64,000 nucleotides of DNA from Azolla pinnata (lineage: Eukaryota; Streptophyta; Polypodiopsida; Salviniales; Salviniaceae): contig JBBBWG010013779.1 of the NCBI GenBank assembly GCA_037176905.1, positions 20,337 through 84,336 of the forward strand, read 5' to 3'. The translations under genes and the position numbers were made by a program. Positions 23,690 to 38,374 of the stretch are shown here, piece by piece. The notes beneath the pieces are model-generated. The model was not told the origin of the DNA, did no database searches, and saw nothing but the letters and a program-made list of their open reading frames with translations. Every line of letters begins with the position of its first letter. Within the stretch, counting starts at the first letter, position 1.

Positions 23690-26600
23690 TGAATGGCCAT
23701 AGTTTTAACTAGATTTTGATCTGGTAGTTGGGGGGGGGGATCATTGCTGTTTAAAGGCACATCATGAATACAATGCCAATCCGCGAATGATTTGCTCATA
23801 TGCCCCACTGCGTAAAAACGAAGCCCACATAACAAACCCCATCTTCTTCTGCTTCTGCTGCTGCTGCTTCTGTTGTTGCTTCTGCTGCTTTGGGGACTCA
23901 GATCCGATTGCATCATGCCCTCTATATACATGTAATGTATGTACGTACGTCTTGGGCAAGGTATGGAGCATTGCATATGATAGTGGCGAATCTTGATCAT
24001 GGATTTATCTGTGCACTAACTACATATATAATTCGCCTGTAAACACACACACACACACACACGCACGCACACGCACGCAGGAGAGATTCAGTCTTTTGCT
24101 GGGGGGTGGTTTTACACTGTGTGTCGAAAGCATCACGACAAATACAAATGTCTTCGACCAACCAAATAGATCTGGCCTCTGCCTCTCCTCTTTCGTTTCT
24201 CTTTACGTGTTCACTTCCGTCCGCAGAGACAGAGACAGAGAGACAAGAGAGACAGAGAGACAAGAGAGAGAGAGACAGAGAGACAGAGATAGACTCCACT
24301 CCACAGTAAGTCACTCCCCTCATTCCCTCCTCACTTCTCTCCCTCAACTCACTCAATTCACTCAATGACTTTGGGTAGGAGATCATTAATTGAGAGAGCA
24401 CATATGCAATTGCTTCATTCAATTCTTCGCCATTCAATGCTTCCTACGCATTGTTTGCGGAGCTACGACGACGATGACGACGAGCGATTGTACCCGCTTG
24501 TTCAATTAAAGCGCGGCGAGCGCTTTTTATTTTTTCTCCCTACTTGGTCCCCTTCTTCCTTTCTTTTTGTATGCTTAACATGTAGTTCTATACAGTGCCC
24601 CAGAGTTGTCTGCGAAAGGGACAAGCGATATAAGCCCTCGAGAAGCAGCTGAAACTGAAGAAGTAGAAGAAGAAGCAGGAGAATGATGGGAAGCAATAAC
24701 AGGTATTAGTGGGCCTTGAATGTGTGTTTTTTTGCCCTTGTGCCCCATACCGAAAGGAAGGCCTTTTCTGATTTGTGTCGCAAAACAGACACATTGAATG
24801 TGTGTCTTTCGTTCGCTTGGAACACTCCCAAAGCTTTTTTCCGCTCTTGCTCATTCGTATCGGAATGATACAGAATCGCTTTAGAACAGTCTTGTAAAAG
24901 ATTTCCGTGCTTCAAGGGATCAGGGGATACAGAATGCCCTTAACTCGATGTACACACACACACACACACACACACAGACGCAAAGAGACACAAGCACAGT
25001 TACAAATGAGGCAGTGCAAGACGAGAGAGCATCATGTGAGCCTAGTGTTTTTAATAATGCATGAGACGAAATCGCTACTGCTTCTGCTACTGCTTCTGCT
25101 TCTGCTACTGCTACTGCTATTGCTACGCCTGCAAGATCTTCCGCAAGTACACAATCGCACGTTGATACGCCACTTACTCATTCCGTCAGTCTGGCCTTGT
25201 CACCCTGCGCTTTTGCAGAAACAGTAGGTGGCGTGAACTTAGTTCGCGAAACCGACTGTCTCTCCGCATTCAATGTCCCCTCCCCTCCCCTCCCCTCCCC
25301 TCCCTCTCTCTCCATCGCAAGGTGTTCCTTTCCTGCTCATCGTCGATTCACAATGTGCTTCTGAATCACGTCCGAATCAAACATACAGTTTGATGCTCTC
25401 TATGTTTGTTTGTATATGATTATATGGATCCATGGAAAAAATGATTGTCAATTAGCCGTGATGTGCTTTTTACTGATTGATGCTACGAGCTACAGCATAT
25501 GTACATCTATCCACGGAAGAAGCGATCGATACATAGTCGCAATTCTTGTGGAATTGCATTTTGTTGGCCATGATCTTCATGAAAACTGCGGTCAATCAAT
25601 TATATAATTAATCGAATGACTAATTAATCTAACCTTTCAACCTAAGTATATCAATTTGTAATCGATTGTTAGATTTTTGATACAGAATTATCTGTTAAAA
25701 TCATAAGGGAATCTCACCATTCAAAGAGCAAACACAGGACATGGAAAGAACTCACAATCGATGTCTTGATGTTATTATTTGAGCCGAACCTCTGTTTTCA
25801 AAACTCTACTACATCGATTTGACAAAAATGGAACTTGTGCCCAGACCAAGTTTAATATCTTCCAAGGTTGTCGGATCAAATCTCCACAGTGGAGTACTGG
25901 CCAATTTCACTGATGCACTTGACAGTGATTTTGATTTCTATAAATACTTCATTCAAATCGGTTTATTATGGAGGAGTTTTCTGAGAGTTCATAAGAGTTG
26001 CTTAAACAAATTTGGGAAATTTCTCATATATGATCCCTTTTTCTAATCAATCTCCTCAAGTGTTTATTACTACTGAGCATCTTTATTGGTGCAGATGGAA
26101 TTGATTCAAGGACCTTCAAATGGATCTGTAATGAAGGAGATAAAGAATATATTAACCATTGAAGGGTTATGGAGCTTGAACCTTTGATGACTTAGGGCCT
26201 CAGCCTTAACTGCATCTCAACTAGCAACATATGAATAAGTCCGCCCAATCAAGAATTTTTCTCTCTTCTGCATCGTTGAAATAATAGTTTCTGTGCGAAC
26301 ATCTACGATTTGAAATAGAATTTTTAATCACTTTGCCACATTGTCTTTATGTTATCTTGTTCAAATAACTAAAAGAAAATATAAGTTCGAAATGCCTAAA
26401 CCCAAGAAACCATGTGAAGATGGGTAGTTAGGTGGTGTACCTCGTCAATGGCTTTTGCAAAAATACATGTAAATTCGCTTTGCATCAAGTTTTGACATCA
26501 AATAGCAAAATTCTGATACGCTATCTCGTATTGGGGCAAAATGTATTGGTTTATGAGCATTAATCCTAGAAGACAAACCCAACTTCCACATTTCAACTGT

Positions 26601-27618
26601 AAAACAACAATCTTAGTTGAATCAATAATTCAGGTTTAGCTTTTGGAAAAGCTGATTCGGTTCGTATACGTAGTTTTATGGAAGTCCAAATGATTTGACA
26701 CCTTCATTTATTGATTTAATAACAACGACTAAGGTACTAGAATTAAATCAAGTTAAGCCACATTGGTTGAATAAACAGAATTCTGTTGTCAGGACTCGGG
26801 AAAACTACTTCCTTCGTAGGTTTGACAATGAACTGTGCGGAAGATCCAAATCCATGAAATCGAAATCCTGCAACCTTTTGCTTAAATCTCGAGTTAGAAG
26901 TTTTTTGAGCATTGAAACAGCGTCTAAGATTAATCTTCTTTACTGGCCAAAACTAAGTTGATGCAATATTTAGTATAATTCAAAAACTACAAAAAAGAAG
27001 CCAATGATACTCTCAGATGTGGATGTCAAACACAAGTAATAACTGAGAAAAAAAAAAGACAGTAAAATTTCCATACTGTGCAAATTTTCAACATTTCATC
27101 AACTCTGTTTACATCTTTTGGATAAGAGAGATTTTAGAGGACTCAAACTCCTGAAGCCGGCATTCGTAATGCTACTAAAATACATGTATATATATTTCAT
27201 TAAAATGATATCAGTCCAAGGGGAGGAAAAAAAATACTGTCATTTGCAGAGACTCTCGAACCACTTCCAGTAACTTCAGCTTTGTTATATTACCCGCTGG
27301 TTCTTCGATTGCCGACACTTGCTTATCACTAACACAGCTTTTGTTTTAGTGCAAGTTTTTCCATCCTTTTTGTTTCCAAACTACAAAGAGATGACCACTA
27401 TAGACATTAAGTAGAGATATTGCCAAAAATCAAGAGTTATTGAGTCAATTTGCCTGTTGCCATTCTCATGATGTCAACATGGTAAAGAGGTTCTATTAGT
27501 AACTAAGATTTAACAGAAAAGTAGTAGTGCTAGCATGACAATTTTAACATTTCTTTATACCTATATAAAAGAAAGAGGGAAAAAGGAAGAAGAAACCACT
27601 AAGGTAATGAAGAAAAAA
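23690..27618. other. Intergenic, microsatellite-rich, no gene recognised
   Basis: Features seen: CTG/CTT runs at about 23848-23895, a CA run at 24041-24070, GAGACAGAGA repeats at about 24225-24295, another CA run at about 24951-24976, a CTG/CTA run at about 25075-25125 and a CCCCT run at about 25272-25302. The right half (25300-27600) is plain AT-rich DNA with open frames below 90 codons that show no domain. A poly-A signal region for the trihelix gene should lie near 27200-27600. Confidence 0.5.
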
Positions 27619-28951
27619 TCACATCTTCTTGGCGATCCGGCCGAGCATATCTTTCATGGAATGGAGGACAGAAATCTTCTCATTTTCATATTCTCTCGTT
27701 GTTTGGAGCATTTCCTTACCGATACATACAAGTTCTGAGAGCATGGTGTGGACCGTCTTTGCATGTGCTTTTTTTGTAGATGGCGAGGAAGCTTCGGCTG
27801 GCTCTGGTGCCTGCTGTGGCTTCTCTATTATAAGAGGTTTCTCAGTAACCCTGGGCCTCTTCTGTTGCTTCTTCGACACTCCCTCAGAAGCTCTACTAGT
27901 ACCATCTGGATTTGGATGTAATATTATAGCTCCACTGTCCTCACCCTTCACATTAACCTCATTCATGTGAGGAAATGGAGGATGCTTGGATATCGGCATG
28001 ACCTCGGCATGGAGCAAGTGATTGTTATTATTACTATTATTAATGTTATTGTTATGCATGGCGCGAGCCCCCATGTAGAAGTCAATCAAGTCGTAGAATC
28101 GGCACTTTTGCGATTCATCTTTATTTGAGAGATGCAAATCATCTTTGTATTCTTTATAGACACGGAGCCACTTCTTACGGCAAGCTTCGGAGTCTTTGTC
28201 AAACCCAAAGCAGCTGTTGGTCATCTCGCGCTCAACAATCTGCCATAGGTCTACCCTTTGCCGTTGAGGATTAGTAAATGTGGAGTGCATCCTTCCTCGT
28301 ATATGTATAAGCTGAGCTACCCATACATCTTTCCATCGGATCTTCTCCTTTGCTTTATTTACATCTCGACCTTCAGAGTCAACTGACACTCGTTTTAACC
28401 GCTTCTTGTCCTTCAATGTGTCTTCTTCATTCAGTGACAAATCCTCTCCTCCTTGTTCAGGTACAAAATGGGCACCCTCTAAAAGAAGAGTAGAATTAGG
28501 TTGCACAGAAGTGGAAGCTGCAGTCGGCTGATTTCTATTGGTTCCTTCTATTGTCAGTGTGCTATTGTTAGGAGCTGAGACTGAGGAGGGAATATTCCCC
28601 ACAGATCCCATAGTTGCTTCAGATGGTGAAACCGAATTGGATGCAACTATAGTTGGAGGAATCGGTTGGATTTTAGGTTGGGCTTGATCTTGAACCTGTT
28701 CAATTAAATCGGTTTGAGGATTCTCGGCATCTATTGATGAGGGGAGGGGAGGGGTTACATTATTTGGCTCGGTGATGCTTTCCTCTACTTTCACGGATGT
28801 TACAACTACACCTGAACCTGCATCTGTTAAAATGGAAGAAAAAAGAATTGTCACATTCCGATGCTATGTAAATGATAGTGAATTGTCAGATTAGATTCAA
28901 GGAAATTCATGTATGTAACGAATAACCAGAAGCCATTACATCACCTGACAT
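27619..28951 (-). CDS. Trihelix (GT-type) transcription factor-like protein
   Basis: Two coding exons on the minus strand: a 25-base exon 28951-28927 (MSGDVMAS) and 28823-27619, joined in phase to 409 residues. The donor GTTATT is weak but the acceptor TTTTAACAG is good. Residues about 170-260 resemble a trihelix Myb/SANT-like domain: WKDVW...LI..R, LWQIVEREM, then CRKKWLRVYKEYKDDL and a RFYDLIDFYM helix. The N-terminal 140 residues are Ser/Pro/Asn-rich and acidic; a basic patch KDKKRLKRV precedes the domain. The C-terminus is a long helix (LSELVCIGKEMLQTTREYEN) that could form a coiled coil. Such proteins are nuclear GT-element binding factors. The subfamily is not determined. An alternative is translation from an ATG at 28854 with the intron retained; the spliced form is preferred because it removes intron-like sequence. 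Confidence 0.72.
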
Positions 28952-31900
28952 TCTTCAAAAGGATTAGAACTGTAAGGTCCTCACAACTCTTCAATCTGCA
29001 GCTGCATGAACACCTCCAAAAGATGTCTTTCTTTTTCACCCATTAAGAAAACTCTCCCTCACTCTCTCCCTCTCTATGACATTGGCTTGGTAATGTTCAC
29101 CATGAAATCCAGCTCAACCCTTGCCATCATATTCAAATCGCTCATGGATATTAATAAACTGTCTTTCTCTGGAGCCTATTTCAGGTTGTATTGTAATGGT
29201 ACAGACTGTTTTACAAACACGTGAAGCCAAAATCAACAGAGGTTAGGAGTTGATTCTCCCGTCCTTTGTCATTTGATGACTCATGACCTGCTAAACTATG
29301 TTTGAAGGCAAATTCTACTCTTCCCTTTTGGGCAGACATCAGCAATAAATCAAAAACCATACAGCTCTTCCTATTTTCAGAAAGATGTACATTGATACAA
29401 GATTATAATCTCCAGATTAAGGTAACTGACTTGATAATATGTTGTTTAAGCATGATGTTAGTTTTGGGGTCTTAAAAGAATTTCTCATGCATTACCATCT
29501 GACATGTGTATCCTATACGCACATTCGATTGTCACAAGGATGGTAGGTCACACTTTTCCAAGGAAGTCATATCATAATTGGTCATATTCCCTGAATGAAA
29601 TAGCTGGAAGCAGTGTCAAGTCACATGAGGGTGCGTTATTTGGCATGATTGATTCTCGATCTGCTAATTTCACTCATAGCAGCCCTCATCGCAACTCCCT
29701 CCTGCCACCTGCCTCCTGCCTCCTGCCTCCACTCATGGCATCTGAAGTATATTATGAGATTTTGACTCCTGTTGGTATCTACAATTTGCTAACAACTGTT
29801 TTTTTCTGGGTCATCATCCATAATCCACCATTAGCTTTGTCCATCTTGTGTTGGTATCCTCTGTTATTTCCTGGATTTCTAGTATTTAGAACGGTATGTG
29901 GCGACAAGTATGATAGTATGATGGGAGCCTTAAATCTCTTCATTTATTCTACTCAATTGAGTCCTTTTTGGTTCAAGGTGTTTTCACCATAAAAAATTCG
30001 GCTCCCTGATTTAGCTGACATCAAACATCCACATCCCTGATATGGAGGATGGGAGGAAACTGGTAACTACACTATTACGCAGTTCTACCTCTTCCATGTA
30101 GGCATAAACATTGGGCTTCTCATGCTTGAAAGGCCCACAAGTTAGTGTTTCCTCTTATTGCCACCATGCTTAGCTTCTACATCCTTTGCCTTTCTCCTCA
30201 GCAGAGCGACAGTGAAAAAAAAGGGAAATGCTAGATCATAATCTACAACATGTAGAAAATAGCCTACATTAAGAACTATAAATTTGCTGCATGCCAGGAG
30301 GCAACTTTATGTATGTTGTAAGGGGATAATTACTTTCAGAAAGTGGGCAAGGGGACAAGAAAAATCAAGGCAAATGTTAAAGCTGAAAGAATCGAGAGAT
30401 GTGAGAGAATGAAAAAAAAAGAGAGAGGTTGAATTGTGCAAGGTGGGCAACTGTAAAAACTTCAAGAATAAGATGTACCTAAATTTAGGAAAACTGACAA
30501 TTGTGAGGGAAGTGCAGCAGGAGAGCAAAAAAGAAGTGGGCATCTACATAGGAGAAAGAAAATTCCAAAATCCACAAGAAAGGTGTGAAAACAAAAGAAT
30601 ACATCTTAGAAAAAGTGCTCTCTTGCACACGAAAATATCCCTCACCTGGCATTTCTCGGACATTTCTGAACCGCTTGGTTCTGCCTGTTTAGATTGAGCT
30701 GAGAATCAAAACAGAAGTCAATGATCTTCGCCCCCTAAAGGTTTCAACCATATCTTGAGCTTACTTACATCTATCAATGCTGCCATATGCTTTTTGATGG
30801 GCATCATTGATACAAGGATTATGGCCAGATCTATTCCAAACAGCATGCAGCTCTAGGACAGAGATTTTCTGGTCATCACTACCACTTAAATTCATTTTTT
30901 CTGAAAGAGGTTTCAGTGCCAGTATTCTTGAGCTTTTGTACATATACTTTACTGTGTCCTTCTGAAATACATATGTGACTGCCGTATCTCCCTTGCATGT
31001 GCTGGAATTTTATTCATGTCTGTATGCTCAAAGATAAATTTCCATATACTCAAGTACACTGCCTGCAGACCATTACATTTATATTTCAACAGATATGGTC
31101 TGTTTCCTCATATACAAATTTAAGTATAGGTCATTATGAGTATGTTCCATCATGCCATATTTATTTTCGATGGGAAGGCTGGATCCTTTGGGAATCATCA
31201 TGGGGGGATGGACTTTTGGAGTTCCTATGGACTCCTTGGAGTTGATGGAACTTGATATGCACACCTCATATAATGAAGCCATTTGAGCTTATTCAGTACA
31301 ACGATTACACCTTTCTGGTCCAGTTGCAGAGTCTTTGTTTTTAACTTTTGCAATACAGATGCTCCCGTAACCAGTGACCACGGCTACATCTTCTGGATGT
31401 TGTTGTTATTGCTGGTCTTGACCTCCATACACTGACAAGATTTCTGCTTTCCTGAGGCTTTTGAGCACGCCACAAAGTGGACCCAGATGTTTCCACATTC
31501 ATTTTTGAGACATGCTTATGGAAGGATGAAGTATGGTACCAATAACATTAGGTTTTGAGCAAGATCAGACTTTCTCTAAGCAAATATTACAATTTCTTAA
31601 TCAGAATGGCAAAATTTTACACAACCCCAGCAATATGCCTGATCACAGTTATAGCAGTTCCACCCAAGAAATGAATCAGACGTCACTAGTTATCTAATAT
31701 GAACTCTCTATAAACAATCCTTTTGAAATTTTCCACAAGTATCAAGTATGGCTAATGATACATGGTCTATTCTCCAAATGCATAACGTTTTGGAGTTCCA
31801 AACAATCAACTCCATAGACATGCCCATGCTATTCTTCTATCAAAATAGCACATATGTATAGGACAAACCACATTCATTGTGTTCTTATACCAACTCGATG

Positions 31901-33057
31901 AATTTGTACACTTTCAAAGGGCAAAGTAGAGAAGCAAAAGCCTCTGTTTCCAGTATTTGACACATTTATGTTCTTCGTAATCATTAGAATACAAACACTG
32001 GGGAAATTTTCTAATGCTATGCCCCAAATACATGTGCTGATTTAACAGAAATTGGCAGTTCGATTGTTTGCTTTTTCCAATCAAAATATCTTACTTCTTT
32101 CTCTCGATCAAATTACTGCCTCAAAACCTCACAACTAACAGAATGCATAACCCAATAAGGCATTCCCCATTATCAGTGACCATATCTTTCATCGTCTTTA
32201 TACAGCGTTCTGTTAGCTCAATGTGCAAGTTATAAAGAGTAATCCCTCCATTTCTGTTTCTAATAAACCATGAGAAAATCCAATACGAGGTGCTAGAACA
32301 CTCACAGGTTTATCTCTTGTCAGGCTATTTGAGCTTAAAAAATTTCAAAAAGTGCATTGATCAACCTCACAAGTGTACAAATGTTAGCTAAATTGAAGCA
32401 AACACAGCAAATGATAACTAGGTGAGCCCCACTAAGTGAAAAGCAAGACCTTGATTCAATCGTTCATAGTATCTACTAGTATCACAAGCTTAGAATTCAT
32501 AACGTTTATGCAATGCTTTGAAAAGCCCTACACGGTTGTCTCATGTTTCTGATGAAACACCACTGGTGTGTCCTACAACGGCATCGGCATCTTAGAAATG
32601 GCTATATGATTTTGACGGGAGCTGTAAATGAAATCTCGACTAGCATACATACAATTTCCTAAAAATTCATCCGACGATCGGAGCCTTCTTATTCTCAGCA
32701 GAATTCAGTGAAAGCTACAAGATTCTGTCGGGGTGTTGAGAATTTCCAGCTCTGCCTCTCTTCCTATGCATGGGGGGCTAAATACAAGCAGATCTCGGAG
32801 GATGCGAATACTATATATATCAAGGTGGCATGAGGAGAAAATCGAGGTGGAATCCAGATAAGACAGGATTAGATCGCTTGGAAAAGGGAACGCAATAGCC
32901 CATATACGGTGCAGATCTGGGCGAATTCGAGTGGATTCGACCGCAAAAAAAGGCAGGAGAGACAACAGAGTAAACCAAAAAAAAAGCGGGGAAATTGAAA
33001 AGACCTAGGGACAGATTTACTGGCATAGAACGGGGGGGGAGAGAAGGAGGGATGTAC
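28952..33057 (-). other. Probable 5' leader intron of the trihelix gene
   Basis: No coding exon is recognised across 4 kb. On the minus strand a strong donor, CTACTCAG/GTACAT, sits at 33058/33057. Good acceptors (CCTTACAG at about 28975, CTGCAG at about 28991) sit just before the start codon at 28951. This suggests a GC-rich leader exon near 33058-33260 joined over a 4-kb intron. The leader exon contains CTCCAC repeats and ends near a GAGAAGAGAA tract. Open frames such as 29504-29992 (+) lack any support. Confidence 0.45.
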
Positions 33058-35629
33058 CTGAGTAGATGCACGAGGAGAGGAGAAGAGAAGGAGGGGGGGG
33101 GCAAGGAGCGGAGAGCTCTTTGTGAGGCATCGTTTCTTCGGCGAATCGGAGGAGGCGATCAGTGGTGGAGGTGGAGGTGGAGGTGAAGGCGATGGTGATG
33201 GTGGAAGTGGGCGAATAGCAGCTAGCGAGCTATGGCGTTTTTCCCCTGCAAAGCTCTGCAGAAGAGAAGAGAAAGAGAAGAAGAGAAAGAGAAGAGAAGA
33301 GAAGAGAAGAGAAGAGCAAAAACCAATGTATGCAAATCCTGTACAAAATATGGACAACATTTGTTACAACAAGAGATAAAATGTGCCCAAAATCTTTCCT
33401 TTTGCACAAGGTCTCTCTCTCTTGAGAGATTTAGATCAATCACATTTCTAACGCCTTCCGGAATCGAAACCATGTTGATTCTAATGATGCCCCGTCGGAT
33501 CGATCGATCGAGCGATCCGATCGCCGAATTAGCTTGATCCCGCAACTTGATGGGCGCAATTCGCCGAATCGGAATGCTGCGAGGGGATCGATCGAGTGAA
33601 AGCGCGGCAGGAAGTAGGAAGCGAGCAGCAATAAGCGGCAGTTTGGAAGATTATGAATGGATGAACATGAGAGAAGGGGGATTTAGACGGAAGCGATGGA
33701 GAAGAGAGAGACAGGATCGATTCGATCCTGCGAGAAGAAGCGATCGGGAATCAATCGGTTAGCAGCCAAAAGCCGGGCATTAATCTGTAATTTCCGGTTT
33801 TAGCACGCGTCGAAGTGTAATTAGGATACTTGTTAGGAGTTTTTCCTGGTTACAGAAAAACCATCTTCTCTTCTTGTACCGATGGCCTCAACAGCAGCTT
33901 CCAGACATAGCTAGCAGCTTCCACTAGTCCTCTTTGAGTTCCTGTTATCTTCTCAAATTGAGGCCCGACTAGGCCGAGCGCGAAAACGCAGTTTACCCAC
34001 ACAGCTCGTGCCGAAAGCTCGTGTGAAAATCATAAAACGCGAGAGATGCGTAATCCAGATTATTACAACTCCGATTACATTTAAACGAGTCTTTTAATGT
34101 TTTTTACACTGTATAGCCTAATCATAAATGCAATGTTCTAACATACCATGATGGATAAATACAATGCCTTATAAAAGCTGGTGGTGTGAGGCTCGAATCT
34201 CGCGCTTGGTATTACCGTCTTCTTAGCACATGAGGCTTCTTCTTACGGAGCTATTATATTCGCTATCCAAGATAGTTATACATTGTGTGTCGAAAACATC
34301 ACGACAATGTTTCTATTTCTAGAACTCAAGAGTGATCCATCGGTGCTCAAGTTGCTTTAAGCTTGAGCCAAACTGCTTTACACCAAGGTGCTCGAACCTG
34401 ATTCAAGTTGCACTAAACCGATAAGCTAATTAGTCGATTAGGCAAGCAATGCTAATAACTTTGAGTGAGTCTTCCTTACACTCATCTTCACACCACGGTC
34501 GAGCACAATCGTTGCATTATTGAGATTTTAGCATCTTCAGTTTCATCTTAAACACCTCTGCCACAATCGACGAAACACATCGGCAGTTTTCCACCGGACT
34601 CGTGATCTGTTTCGGTGGTCGTCTCCGCCACACTTTCGATTCGCTTTGGGTTACCGTCTCTGTTGGGCTTTTGATTCGTCGGGGCAACAGCCTCCGGGCC
34701 AGACTTTTTTTAACGTCTTTCTTCCTCCCTTTTCCGCGTTGCAATTGGGGATCTGCGCCATGTGGTCATTTTTTTCCACATGTTGGGCATCACGCTTCAT
34801 CGTTTCATCCACGTCCGGAAACTTTTCCATGCCATATTCTTCTGTTACCACTGTGCAACTTGACTTTACACGCCAAGATGCATCTAGCGCCATCTGCCAT
34901 CTGTGTGTAAGTCCCCACATATTTGTCTGCATGTACCAAAGCTCCGAGGAGGGGGAGGTTCAAAGGTAGATATGGATCAAAAACTTCACAGGATCTCAAC
35001 CTCTCATGCTCTTGCCTAGCAATTGTTTGTAGTCTTTGCAAATTGATGCCAAAAGTGTTAATAAGGGCCTGGTTGGCTAATCATCTTAAGGCTTCCATTT
35101 CTCTCCCATGAATGCAGTGAAGAATCCGACACAAGACCTTTTGCCTAAACTATCATGATACATAGACTATGGCCTTCCTCTTAAATCTTGCGTAAAACGG
35201 AAAGAATAGGGGGAAAAAACTCTCACAAAATTCCTTTAAAAAAAATCGGTTTTTACACATCGGGCCAATGTTTCTTCACAACTGTAAAAGAGTTCTCAAA
35301 ATCCGGCTCGAACATTCGTCATTATTCTCCGATGACCTTCACTGTATTTTGCTTCGGCTTGGTGGTTTCTCAACAGCCAAGCGGTACATCCAGTATATCT
35401 ACAAATGACTATAGGTTAAAGTCATTAAAATGGCCACTCAAGGTTTCAGATGAATCAATCCATCAAAAGCTGCAAAAATCACCAAAAATACCCCCCAAAT
35501 GTCAGGTATCTGCCAGAATAGACCCAAGTTTCTAACAGATTGGTTGGGTGTGTGTGTCAGGATATTCTGGTAAATATCCAGAAACAAACAAATTAAGGGT
35601 AGTTTTGGTGCTTCTTTGTAAACATATTG
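33058..35629. other. Promoter of the trihelix gene and spacer
   Basis: The left part holds the probable leader exon and promoter of the trihelix gene, with a GAGAAGAGAAGA tract at about 33255-33318 and GATCGATC clusters at about 33498-33590. The rest has open frames of up to 107 codons on both strands at 34600-35040 with no recognisable domain. TGTGTGTCGAAAACATCACG at about 34283 is shared with 24117, pointing to a dispersed repeat. Confidence 0.45.
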
Positions 35630-35737
35630 TTAAAAGGATACGAATGCCAGAAGGTGTGCAATAACAAGAACAGCAATCAACCAAGGAATCCAATGCTCCT
35701 CGTGCTTTGGTGTATGTGAAGCACTTAACTTTGGCAT
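35630..35737 (-). CDS. Candidate 35-residue membrane peptide
   Basis: A short minus-strand frame starts MPKLSASHTPKHEEHWIPWL and continues into a hydrophobic helix (LIAVLVIAHLLAFVSF) before a TAA stop. It lies 11 bases after a strong acceptor, TTTGCTTCTGCAG, at about 35749. An equally good donor, CTGTCAAG/GTACAT, lies at about 37932/37931 on the same strand, so a two-exon transcript with a 2.2-kb leader intron is plausible. The peptide would be a single-span membrane protein with a soluble N-terminus. The HxxPWLI.... pattern resembles the start of the first membrane span of plant rhomboid-like proteins, so a truncated or further spliced rhomboid N-terminus is possible, but no downstream rhomboid exon was found. 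I do not recognise the peptide; transcript data are the deciding evidence. Confidence 0.35.
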   Translation of the reverse strand: MPKLSASHTPKHEEHWIPWLIAVLVIAHLLAFVSF

Positions 35738-35749
35738 CTTGACAATGGC

Positions 35750-38370
35750 TGCAGAAGCAAATAACTCCGTAAAGTAAGAATGCATGCAGGAAAACATAAG
35801 CACATTCATACATAAATGAAGCAGCTGAGATTGAACACTACATTCTCAGGGCCAGGGCAAAATCTTGTGTATAAATTTTTCTTTTCAATCGTTTGATAGC
35901 ATAAGTTAGTCATGGAGTCTAGATTTGCCTCAGTATGCAGAAAAACAAAATTAAACAGCAGTACATGGAAAAACACAATGCCACGTACTCAAAGGTTTCA
36001 ATAACATGTGAATCACTAAATATCAGAATTAAAAATTAGAAGAGAGCAATCATTATTCAAAGACTGAATCAGAATAATCTGTAGCATGGCATTCATCAAT
36101 TCGGAAAAGAAAATTACTTCACAACATAGAACACTACCCCATATTTTACGCACATCCAACATTGAGGCAGACATTCTTTATGAATCAACTCCCACACATT
36201 CAGGAGCTTGGTAGAGGTATGGATTTTCCAAAAGAAAAATGATTATCTAAGTAAATAGTGAAATAATCCATTGCTAGAACTAGTCCAGAGTCTACAAATG
36301 TTTCTTTTGCAAGTAAACTGGGTCAATTTTCGAGACAAACTGGTCAGACTCTTCCTGCCATTAACCAACCAACAAAACGGAGAAACAGAGGTACAAAAGA
36401 ACTAGCGTCACATCTCTTGCAATATAAGGACTCTGCATGACAATTATGTTGGCGCACATAAAATTAGTAGTAATCACATTGAGATCAGTAGCACTTACAT
36501 TAGGTAGTGTCAATGCCATACACCAATATGATTGTTTTGCAAGAATAAGTCTGGATCAAAGAAATGACGATTTTACACCTCAACCTCATGCACTTCCTCC
36601 GTTTAAGTTGGCTGTTTTCATTTAAACAATACTCAACCATAGCTCCCAGTTTGTCACCCGGACCATGTCTGCTCTTCATTCGAGGGCATTGAGCCCAACC
36701 ATTCATAGATTGGAATAATATTTCTCAAAGACAATGAAGATCATTAATGCTACATGTAGCTGAAAAGAAAGTGACACTGAATTATGTTCCTTCTTTTATT
36801 ACCGTTCATCAAGGTTCTAATTTACGATATAGTGAATCTCCCTGTACTCTCTTGGTTCCAGAGTTTTTTTGTTTGAATAGTCCAGACAATCAAAGGTTTA
36901 TTCCTTGGGAAGTATCATACAATCTAGACAAGCTTATTAACCCATCCGCTACTTTCTGGTAAATCAGGAGTCATATGATTCCAGTATACATGATCGTTAT
37001 ACTGAATAGTGTATGGATAATGATGTCAATTGTGGATAACAAGAGGAGCTAAACACTTTCACCGCACTTGTTTATGATCAAACTTTGCCACCATAGCACA
37101 GTTTGGACAGAAACATGCAGAACCCATTCAGGGGGAAAAAATGTCAAAACATGTAGAAACATTTATCCCAATCTATACAGTATTCTAACACATGCCAATT
37201 GTTTCAGGTACTAAGACAGAACTGAAAGATATGACAAATTTTCTATAGGATTCCTCTTGTTGCGGTAAGTTTCCCTCCCATTCCACACTCAAAAGGAGTC
37301 TCTGCCCATACCCCAAAGAAAAGCTTCCTTTCCCACATGGCATCGAGAACCACTGCAAAGCAAACTCCTCAAGCCAGAAGAGATGCAATGGACTTCGTAT
37401 TGATAACATGCACTTTTCCATGCTTAAATAAACACAAATTCCAATAACGTTGTGACTATTTCCATAAATGCAAGAAAAATCTGCATTTCTTTGGCGCAAT
37501 GTTTTCTCACGAATTGCTATAAATTTTGAAGGGTTTTTAAAAAGTTTTTCAGCAATTTCATGGGTTTTCTTGCAGCTCGTGTAAATCCAGGTTCTTGTTA
37601 CACAAATGTTGACAGATTTAACACAAAAAGTTCGTGGTATTCCCAAACAGCTTCCTGTTGCTTTCATCGCGAAAAAACGAATATTTGATCAAAAGAAGAA
37701 CATGGGAAGCTCAGATCTATAACGGAAGCCAGAAAATTAAGGACAAGGACGTAGAAAACGGTCGGGAATGAACGGGGTGGGGATCTAATACATTTACAGC
37801 CCACACATCCATGCATCAAATCGGCAATCAATTTTCTACAGAAACGGATTTTGAGGAGGTTGATGCACATCTACCTATCCACGCAGTGATGATACCAACT
37901 GGGCGAGATCAAATTTGCAGAAAGGATGTACCTTGACAGCGGAAGAGCTTGTGGAAGAGCGAGTTCTTGCAACACCTTCAGGAAACCTTCCAAAAAAATG
38001 ATTCTCTCATTTTGCTAGTTATATTTTGTGACTAAGAGTTAAAAGAGTTTTTCTTCTGAAAACTCGAGTTATTCATTTGGAATTGTGATGGAAAGCGTGT
38101 GGCGGAAACATTGCTACGAATCCTTCGAATGTCGAATTGCTGAAAAATCACTGGGCCAAATTCTCGCACGGAATCGTCTGCCAATTGCATTGTCAATAAT
38201 GTCGATGACATGATCGTCGATTGCATCATTGGATGCATGTCGTAGATTGCTTACAGGTTTGGCTTCTCGAACCCCGCTTGTCACAGAGCGAAGCAATTGA
38301 TGATGATATTGTTCCTATTAATCAATCTATTGCTTCTTTTCTCCATCGTCTTCTTCTTCTTCTTTTCGTA
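35750..38370. other. Probable leader intron and promoter, no gene recognised
   Basis: If the short peptide gene is real, 35749-37931 is its leader intron and its leader exon and promoter lie near 37932-38030. Open frames such as 37185-37667 (-) have no domain. The right part is AT-rich with an exact TTCTTCTTC run near 38340. Confidence 0.4.
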
Positions 38371-38374
38371 AATG